Below are positions 56,143-64,000 of a stretch of DNA of 64,000 nucleotides, piece after piece (position 1 is the stretch's first letter; every line of letters starts with the position of its first letter). The DNA lies in contig JBAIAC010000056.1 in NCBI GenBank assembly GCA_037349315.1, positions 3,200,501 through 3,264,500 on the forward strand, given 5' to 3'. The translations under genes and the position numbers were made by a program. The notes beneath the pieces are model-generated. The model made no database searches, had not been told where the DNA came from, and saw only the letters and a list, made by a program, of their open reading frames with translations. The stretch is from Chelydra serpentina. Taxonomy: Eukaryota > Chordata > Testudines > Chelydridae.

Positions 56143-58640
56143 CAATTTCAGACTGCCTGGGGAATATGAGACACCCTTTAACTTATGGTCTTAATTAGTT
56201 AGAAAACATATTATGCAAGTCACTCCTTCAATTGATATAATTAGTTTTCAGGATTATTACCATGTGTTTTCAACCTCACATGGTCTGACATGCACAAGAC
56301 AGCCTATAGGTTTCCTTCATCTGAAAAGTTTTACGGGACACATTCATTCCTCCGCAGGAGTTACAATGGGAATGGATGTAAAAGATTGTCAGAGCTGTAG
56401 CAGTTGCAAAGTCTGCCATTAGATAGAGGACTCCACTTTGGTCCTGGTAAACCATGTTGGCAGGTGTTGGTGGCATTGATGTAATGCCAACTGAAGTTAA
56501 TGGGAGTCTCAGGCCCTATATCTTAAAATTTGGCTCTGGAAGAAGGACGTATAGGCCTATGAGCCATTTAAGTCCCACTTAAGCTTTCAAAGGAGGTGTT
56601 AACAGAGACCTAAGAGATGAATAGGCCTTTGTGCAGGCGCTCTGCTCTGGGGTGAATTTCCCTTTATGGTGATTAGAAATTCAGTTCCTAATCCATCTCC
56701 TTTATGTCACCAATGCTGTGAGATCGGGGTGATCATCATGTTCACTGTTCTGCCTCAGACGGGGTTTCTGTTTGGTTGAGGTGAGGGATGGTGGTGGGTG
56801 AAATCAAGCTGGACTGTCGTATACAAAGGCTTTGAGATAAACCCTGGAACATTTGCAGCATCACCAATGTGTCTCCATCCAACAACAGCCAAGACTATTG
56901 TGGTTTCACAAGAAAATACAACTTTATTTCACAAGAAATACAGGAAAGAGAGAGATCTGGCTTTCTTGGCCAATGCTATGGGATAAATTCAGATAAATTG
57001 AAAATCTGACCAGATTTAGGGAAAGCTGCAAGACCACTAGCTTGCAGGAATCTTATCTACCGTGATGAGAAAGATGGTGAAAGTTTAACATCACTTCATA
57101 GAATGTTTCCCCTCACCAGGCAAGGGGGAAGAACCTGATGTTGATTGAGAATCACTGAACACCTTAGAATTCTATAGAGCTGTGCTGACTTATACTGGTT
57201 GATCTCCTGCCCTTACATTTGAAAAAGGAATTTGTATAATAAAAAGAAAGGCAAAGCTTTGTTTTAATAGAAATCAAATAGTCCCAAATTCTGAGCTACA
57301 AATCGTGATCTGATTAAGGGCATTACACGGTCATTTTGACACGCTTTTTTTTTAAAGTGAGTCTATTACTCAATAAAAGGGCGTCTTCTGGTATCAAACC
57401 ATTAATACCATAACAATCCACTGCTTTGGATATGAAAAACCTTAATGAGTGTTTGTGACACACTTTGATACTGGAGCCCTGAGGAAGTAGAGCATTCTCC
57501 ATGTGTTATGATCCCTGTTTTTTAAGCAATGATCCAGAGGGAACATTACCATGAAGGTCAGAGAGGACGCAAATTGCAGAGTCCCAAATAAAACCCAGTT
57601 GTCTTGAGAACACCTGCTAAATATTTACCATTCATCCGAACCTTCCTGGACCCTTCACATTTTTGGCTTCCAAATAGGTCACTAAGAAGAGATGTTATTT
57701 TACTGCATTGGTCCCAGTATATGAGAGAGACAAGATGGGTGAGCCAATATATCGTTTATGGGACCAGCTTCTGCTGGGGAGAGAGACAAGCTTTCGAGCT
57801 TACACAGAGCTCTTCTTCAAGTCTGGGAAATGTACACGGAGTGTCACAGCTAAATGGAAGGTGGAACATATTGATTGCTATATGTAGTTAACATCTATTT
57901 CAAGGAACCTCTCAAAGTGAAGTGGCCAGACAACAGGTCTGCAGTCATTGAGAGGATGGGGGGGGGGGGGGGGAGAAATCTGGGAGGGGTGCCATTACTG
58001 GGTCAGGCGTTGTACTAAGTCATAAATGCAGTGTCTCTATTCAGACCATGATTTTGAATGTCCTGCACGGTTATCACTTTAGACTCAGAGCCTCGTCTTT
58101 TCAAGGTGTTGTGCAGATTTCCTTTGAAGATGATGACTGAGAGTCACATACGGAGTTTTTGCTTTGTGAAAACTGTTCACCCACAAATGATATGATTTTT
58201 TTGTCTTTTACCATTTTTCTGTGTGAGTTCATTGGACTGATGGCATATTACAAGAATCTGTAACCCAATAAATGATATTACCTCACCCACCTTGTCTAAG
58301 TACAGAGTAATTCATAGGGAGACTCAATCATGATTATTTTGTTGTGTTTTGTTGCGTGAGCGTCTGGAGGAATCATCTTCCAACTTAAGCAGAAACAATG
58401 ACCTATTAGATAATGTCCTGATCTACTTTGCCTCTTCGTACATGAAGATAATAATTGTTTGAGAGAACTACTAGTGTGCAATTTGTAAGCTTCTCTGTGG
58501 GTAGTATATAATTGCAATTCTCAAGATATAATTAAGAGATGTACCATGAAATTTCTTCTTTTCAGGTTGCTGTCGTGTAAATCCCCACTACTGACCCAAC
58601 ATCAAAAAAGAAAGGAAATTCAGAGATAAGGAGAAAGACC
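56143..58640 (-). repeat. upstream part of duplicon C
   Basis: No gene. 56150-56720 matches the plus-strand remnant at 20736-21424; 57451-57900 matches 38697-39140; 57700-57900 carries the CAGAGCTCTTCTTCAAGTCT dispersed repeat. A run of 18 G residues lies near 57957-57974. 58290-58400 matches duplicon A near 15850 in reverse. Confidence 0.6.
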
Positions 58641-60107
58641 AAACCATAGCTTGTTACGCTCTCCTGATATTAGTCATAATCAGTGGTCGACTGAGAACCA
58701 CCATGAGAAAATCTTTCTATCAGACATGCCAAACCCACCAAAAAAACACAGAAATTGGATTGTTTTTGGCTTAATTGGCTTGTGAGTTGCTTGTTGGCTG
58801 GTTTTTGGCTTGCAGCTTGTGGCTTGTTGTAGCTTGTAGCTTGTTGCTTCTTCTTTTTTTAATTGGCTTCCGGCAAGTGGGGGAAGGGGGGGCAAGTAGG
58901 AGCAAGGGCGGGGAGAGAGAGTCGGGGTGCACAGTGGACCCACCACAGTCCCAGACTGCATGCCGGGGAGATCTAGTCACAGACAGTGTTGGGGTTCTTA
59001 GGGAATGACTTGTTTTGGCCTGGTTTTAAAATGGGATTTGCTTGATTTTTAGCTTTTTGTGAAAGTTGGGGTGCTTATTTACTGCATGAATGTTGGCAAC
59101 TGTGGTTTCTATTGTTGCCTTTTATTTTATTTAAAGTTAATTTTGTAATGTGCTATTACACCACAGTGGGTTTGGCTCCGGTGGCTACAGTTTCAATCTT
59201 AACAGAGTGAGAGTCACGTCTGCTACTTGCTTCACAGTTAGAGTCTCTAGGACACATAAAGACCAAGGACAGTGACCACACAGACATTTACCAGTACAAA
59301 GTCTAGTCTATTTTATACGGTTTATTAAAGTTACAGTTAAAGTAATGATTACCCGAGCATATAGAAATTCTGTGCAGACCTATGCACAAGTTACAAATAT
59401 AGTTATCCTCACATCCTTAGCAATAGTGTTAGGGTCTGAGGGCTCTTTCATGGCTTGATCATCACAAGAGGAATGGTTCCTGCTGGAGTCTCCCATAGGG
59501 AGCTCAGTTTTCCCATTCGTGGCATCCCCTTTTTATAATGTGATTCTGTCTATACCTACATTCTACATTTCCATAAAAAAGTCAACCCTCTTTTCTCTTA
59601 TTGGTCTGTGGCCCCTGGAAACCTAAGGCACCCTACTTTTCTACAAACTGTGTAAATTCCCTTTATTCTCATTAGCATTGACACACAACCTGTATCCCAT
59701 GGTTTAAGACACATGTCTGAGACAGATGCGCCTTTATACTATTTTTATGATCTAATATTAATCTTCTGGGTAATTTTGCACAATATTACCAGCTGGTACC
59801 ACTTTTCCCATAATCTTAGGGCATTGGGTTATTTCTCGGGCATTGGCTTAAATCATTATTTCTTGTCTCCAATGCCTAAAATAGCTAAGCTAAAGGCTTC
59901 AGGCCTCAACCTACATTTTCTTGCATTTCAGCTTCTCTTACTCATGTCTAATACTTGGTTCCTCTAAATACTGATCAACCATATACTTTTATAATCCTAC
60001 AGATTAACTTTAATAAACATACGATGAATATATGTAATGTAACATATTGATTAATCATAACATCACACAAAAAATGCACAATAAATTAAAATCATTGGCT
60101 ACATTAT
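58641..60107. other. no gene seen; GGCTTGT-rich tract and LTR-like AT-rich tract
   Basis: 58770-58860 is built from variants of GGCTTGT(GG) and looks like decayed simple repeat. 59150-60107 resembles LTR sequence in base make-up (AT-rich, ATAAAC and TTTATT signals) but I cannot find paired ends or a target duplication. Confidence 0.35.
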
Positions 60108-62257
60108 AGAAATAGAGAGTAACACGCTGCACTGGTGAAATTCATCATATAAGAAACCTTAAGACCATACTCAGGAAAAGTCTGTAGAACGGGTGAAGGG
60201 TCCACGACGCTGTAGAAGGCGGAGAAATTGTTGGAGGAAAACAAGGCTGGAGTTAAGATTTTGCTTGACAGTAACAGCAGGATTTTGCACAGGAATAAAC
60301 ATAACTTTCTTATCACTCAGTATTTAATATCTGAATTATAAATTGAAGTTCATTATCCTAAACCACCAATTTAGTTGTTATTTGTTTATGCTTAGATCAA
60401 AAGAGAATTCATCAAGAAGGTCGTCAAACAAAACAAGTAGACGACTGAGTCTCTGTAATCATTACTCGTGTAAGCAGTGCTTAACTTGTGCCAGGGCTTG
60501 CCAGGGCTGAGCCTCGGCACCTCTGGGCTGGGCAGTTCCCCAGCACCTCTGGGCTTGCTTGAGCCATGGCATCTAATTGCTTGAGCCCCAGCACCCTCTT
60601 TCATTACAAAATAAGCACTTCATGTAAGTTGTCTGTTAGGAAGCCAAAGACACTACATGATAATAACAAAACTCTTGAGTACTGTTGTCTTGTAATGCAG
60701 TCTAAGAACGTTCAAGCCACAGAGTAGCATGTGGCATGAGAAATCGGATTACGTGGTTTTAGTTCTATCTCTGCAACTGACTCCTTGTGTGACCTTCAGC
60801 ACAATAGACCTCTGTTTATTTGCATAGAAAATAAGGATAATAGCACTCTTGTTTGATGTTAAGTGGTGTCCTTAGAACTCAGGATACCAAAGCACTTCAC
60901 AAACAGCCATTAAAGTACTATATATGCAAATGTCATATGATTAGAATAATAACAGCTTATTCATAGAAGATGCCCATCTTTTGAGTAATAGGCTCATTTA
61001 AAATATCTATTTCAATTTCTCTCATTTCTAGGCCTTAATCAGGAAACATGACCACCAGCTGGTGAGATTCTGCCTTAACCTAAACTCATTCCACAGATGT
61101 CTCGTCAATGATGCCTTTTCTTCATCTCTCCTGTGCTTGACTTGGGCTCTATTGGCCGCAACTGTCCCATAAGCTCTCACTTCTCTTAGCTGCCCATGGA
61201 TGGAGATGTGGTTGCTCAGGCAGCATAGGTTCAAGGTTATAACTGCACCGACCCTAACCACAAACAGTGAGAAGCCCTTCCATAAATAGCACTGTGTGTT
61301 TCTGCCGTGATGATCACCCTAATCGTACATCATGAGGGACATAACTAGAGCTGTATTTCTAATCCCTGCACGGTGAGTTTCACCCCAGTGCATAAGGCCA
61401 GTGCAAAAGCCAATGTCAATTTAAGTCTCTGGGAAGAGCGATTTTTGAATGTTGAAGTGAGTTGTAAGTGGTTTTTAGGCCTACAGATCATGGGCCATAA
61501 ACAAAAATTCTTGGCCCGTGACCTGTCCATTACTTTTACTATATACCCCTAACTAAAACTTGGGCTTGGGGGGCCACTGGTGCTCTGGAAGCACCACGGG
61601 TGCTGTGGAGGGCTGGCCCAGGACCGCTGCTGGTTGAGGTATAGTGTGGCTGGCAGGCTCCCTATCCAGCTCCGACTGTCATAACCCTGCAGCTCCTAGG
61701 GGGGGGGGGGAAGGAAGGGAGGCTCCGAGTGCTGCTCCCACCACAAGCAACAGCTCCACAGCTCCCATTGGTCGGGACTCACTGAAGTCAAAGGAGAAAC
61801 TACCATTTATATCCGTGTGCATTGGATTAGATTCATTATAGCAGGATGTGCGGAGCATACAGAATACAGGCTCCCTGAAACTGCAGTGGTTAATGCCAGA
61901 ATATCCCAAATCAAGACCAGCATGGATGTGAAGAACCAGACTGGACTCTTGTACATGCTACTGATGCTCAGATCCAGCTCACAATTTCCTTCATATTTAT
62001 TCCAACTATAACTCCAGTGAAGTCAGGAGAATGATACCTGGAACGTAGCCTGCCCATGAAAATTTTCATCTGAAAGAAACCTGCACAGTGTAGTTTGCAT
62101 GTGAGGTTGAGATTAGACTAATTATCATAAACACTGTGGAAACAATTACATAAATTGAAAGAGTCACAACAAAGAGTCCAACAAAATGTGTTTTGTAATG
62201 AATAAAGACCTCATGGACAAATTGTGTCTCCAATCCTCCAGGCAGTTTTAGAACCTG
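60108..62257 (+). repeat. upstream part of duplicon D
   Basis: No gene. Matches the upstream region of copy A in reverse complement (for example CTGCAGTGGTTAATGCCAGA near 61885 against 14465) and the scrap at 22471-23895. A 10-G run near 61700 lies within a stretch found only here (about 61560-61790). Confidence 0.6.
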
Positions 62258-62264
62258 TATAAAA
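62258..62264 (+). promoter_or_regulatory. TATA box, copy D
   Basis: TATAAAA in CTGTATAAAAGCTCCTGCCA, identical context to copy A. Confidence 0.75.
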
Positions 62265-62285
62265 GCTCCTGCCACTCAGGGCTCT

Positions 62286-62325
62286 TCTAACCACTTCTCT
62301 TCACTTACTCTCCTTGGTGACCTGG
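62286..62325 (+). other. non-coding exon 1, copy D
   Basis: TTCTAACCACTTCTCTTCAC to GACCTGG, then GTAAGT at 62326-62331. The 5' end is approximate. Confidence 0.7.
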
Positions 62326-62708
62326 GTAAGTCTGATTTCAATCAATCTCTCGTTAACTATTGAAGTGTCACATTAGTAATGTTTTCAGTTCAGGCCTGAA
62401 TCTTGTATGTTGACTGTGTGATTCTCAGCAATTGTGAGGAGCTTTTCCATAATTTGTGTAGTTGTTAAATTCCAGGCATTAGCGGATTCAAGAAGTTATG
62501 GGTGGGATTTGCAGAGCCACTTATGTGTTTCCGACACGGAGTTCCTGTGATTCTTAACTGGAGACAGGAAATGTAATCTTTTGATAGATGTGAATAATCT
62601 CATAGCGCTGCTTTCACTGAGGCATTTTAGGAAGAAACTCCTTCACTTTCTTCTGTAAAGGGCCATTTCAGTGCTCCACTTCATTCGGAAGTGACTCATA
62701 CTTGTTAC

Positions 62709-63154
62709 CATAGGCGCTGACTCCATGGGTGCTCCAGGGCTGGAGCACCCATGGGCAAAAATTAGTGGGTGATCTGCACCTACCAGCAGCCAAGCTCCCC
62801 TCCCCACCCCACCTCATCTCACCTCCCCTCCCCCCTGAGCGCGCCGAATCCCTGCTCCTCCACCTACCTCCCAGTACTTGCCACCGGCAAACAGCTGTTT
62901 GGTAGCGTAGCAAGCTCCGGGAGGGAGTGGGGAGGAGTGGGAATGTGGTGCGCTCAGGGGAGGAGGCAGGGCTGAGGTGGGGATTTGGGGAAGGAGTTAG
63001 AATAGGGGCAGGGAGGGGGCAGAGGTGAGATGGGGACTTTGGAATGGGAGCGGGGTAGGGGCAGTAGAGGGCAGGGCAGGGGTGGAGTAGGGGCAGGGCC
63101 AGGGGCAGAGGAGGGTCAAGCACCCACCGGCACGAGTAGAAGTCGGCGCCTATG
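62709..63154. mobile_element. hAT-type MITE with 8-bp duplication CTTGTTAC
   Basis: Ends CATAGGCGCTGACTCC and GAAGTCGGCGCCTATG; CTTGTTAC at 62701-62708 and 63155-63162. Same family as 19600-19925. The 186-codon minus frame across it (63228-62668) is a translation of the MITE, not a gene. Confidence 0.9.
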
Positions 63155-63627
63155 CTTGTTACTGTGTGAGACATGATAATGGATTCAGTGGACCACCGGT
63201 CTGATGGAATATTACAGTGTTTGTGCAACTAGCAATTTTAGATGCAGATCTTAAACTGGGGTAAGATATCATAGCTCCATTGAAGTCAGTATAACTGAGC
63301 CAATTTCAACCATAATCTGGTCCTAATCTGGTCCTTAGTATTTTAGACAGAAAACAGACTATTCATTTGCCATTCATTCATTAGCTTTGTCCCTGCCATA
63401 CTTTGTATAAACATTTTGTAAAAGGGAATAAGTATCTCATTCATGCAAGGTAGAAATGGTCTAAACCATATGTTTAATCTACCGTCAGTATATTTCAGAG
63501 AAAGGGATTGAGAGGGAATCAGAGGGGTTGATTGAGAGGGAAATTAAGAGCAAGTGGATGAATAGGATTAGAAGGAGGAAATGGGAGGCAACATGTAGCC
63601 AGGAACTTAGGATCTACGTCATCATTT

Positions 63628-63811
63628 CATAGAATCATAGAATATCAGGGTTGGAAGAGACCTTTGGAGGTCATCTAGTCCAACCCCCTGCTCAAAGCAG
63701 GACCAATCCCCAATTTTTGCACCAGATCCCTAAATGGCCCTCTCAAGGATTGAGCTCATAACCCTGGGTTTAGCAGGCCAATGCTCAGACCACTGAGCTA
63801 TACCTCCCCCC
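63628..63811 (-). mobile_element. Cry I-type SINE in intron 1 of copy D
   Basis: Minus orientation; CR1-like end ATAGAATCATAGAATATCAG, tRNA-like end with CACTGAGCTATACCTCCC. Confidence 0.9.
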
Positions 63812-63940
63812 TAGGATTACCCTGCTCTCTCTCTCGTTCTCTCTCCAGGGCATCCAATACCAGAGTAACTGAGCGTTGACCCATTTGTTGCACTGATCCC
63901 CAGGCATTATACTGATTCTATTCTCTGCTGTGTGTTTCAG

Positions 63941-64000
63941 GTTTACCTCCAACACAGAAAGATGACTTTCGACGAAAACTTTAGTGATGAATTGTATTAT
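63941..64000 (+). CDS. EDC-like gene copy D, exon 2 start (partial)
   Basis: After the TTTCAG acceptor, 21 nt of leader (GTTTACCTCCAACACAGAAAG) and ATG at 63962. The 13 visible codons read MTFDENFSDELYY, identical to copy A and differing from C only in Thr for Ser at position 2. Promoter, exon 1 and both splice sites are intact, so this is probably a working gene whose remainder lies outside the window. It is on the opposite strand to A, B and C. Confidence 0.8.

Larger units (their letters stand above)
62326..63940 (+). other. intron 1, copy D (1615 bp)
   Basis: GTAAGT to TGTGTTTCAG. Longer than in A and C because of the MITE at 62709-63154 and the SINE at 63628-63811. The MITE has landed inside the old CR1 tail shared by all copies. 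Confidence 0.7.

Noticed and set aside
59150..60107. Possible solo LTR
   Set aside because: Base make-up fits, but I could not find paired TG...CA ends with a target duplication, so it is left unassigned.
62668..63228. 186-codon open frame on the minus strand
   Set aside because: It is mostly translation of a hAT-type MITE with a proved 8-bp duplication.

Overview
The window looks like nuclear DNA of a turtle, probably a cryptodire. The evidence is heavy loading with several CR1 LINE lineages, tRNA-derived SINEs with a CR1-like tail (Cry I type), many short hAT-type MITEs with 8-bp target-site duplications (TSDs), solo LTRs, a decayed PIF/Harbinger transposon, and host genes with the layout of the sauropsid epidermal differentiation complex (EDC). 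Everything here is read by eye; no database search was possible, so family names rest on recognised motifs.

Host genes. The only host coding genes I can support are copies of one small two-exon gene. Each has a TATA box, a non-coding first exon of about 40 nt, a GTAAGT donor, an intron of 0.7-1.6 kb, and a second exon with 21 nt of 5' UTR followed by the whole reading frame. The intact product is 74 residues, starts MTF or MSF, ends QEE, and is extremely rich in Tyr, Trp, Cys and Gly. Copies: A (minus, CDS 13078-13302, intact), B (minus, 32101-32328, pseudogene without promoter and exon 1), C (minus, CDS 54617-54841, intact) and D (plus, CDS starts 63962 and runs off the window). Further duplicon pieces without coding exon lie at 6440-7200, 20736-22470, 22471-23895 and 40256-41039. 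The start motif and single coding exon match the EDC proteins named for an MTF start (EDMTF), an assignment I infer.

Layout. 1-6.2 kb: nested repeats (CR1 split by an LTR-like element, a hAT remnant split by a CR1). 6.2-12 kb: duplicon scrap, MITEs, low-copy repeats, CR1. 12-17.4 kb: duplicon A. 17.4-20.7 kb: a CR1 with a MITE and a solo LTR inside. 20.7-23.9 kb: promoter remnant and upstream scrap. 24.4-28.7 kb: a Harbinger element with convergent transposase and Myb/SANT-like genes, both broken. 28.9-40.3 kb: duplicon B, interrupted by a complete CR1 (34083-38696) with both reading frames open and by a UBE2B retrocopy (39280-39761). 40.3-51.4 kb: an inverted duplicon scrap, then nested CR1s and LTRs. 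51.4-58.6 kb: duplicon C. 60.1-64 kb: duplicon D on the opposite strand.

How it works together. The locus appears to have grown by repeated duplication and inversion of a unit of several kb carrying one EDC-like gene, with continuous transposon invasion. Shared and private insertions give relative dates: an old CR1 tail lies in the intron of A, B, C and D; another CR1 tail is shared only by B and C; solo LTRs, MITEs and the complete CR1 are private to single copies and leave empty sites in the sister copies.
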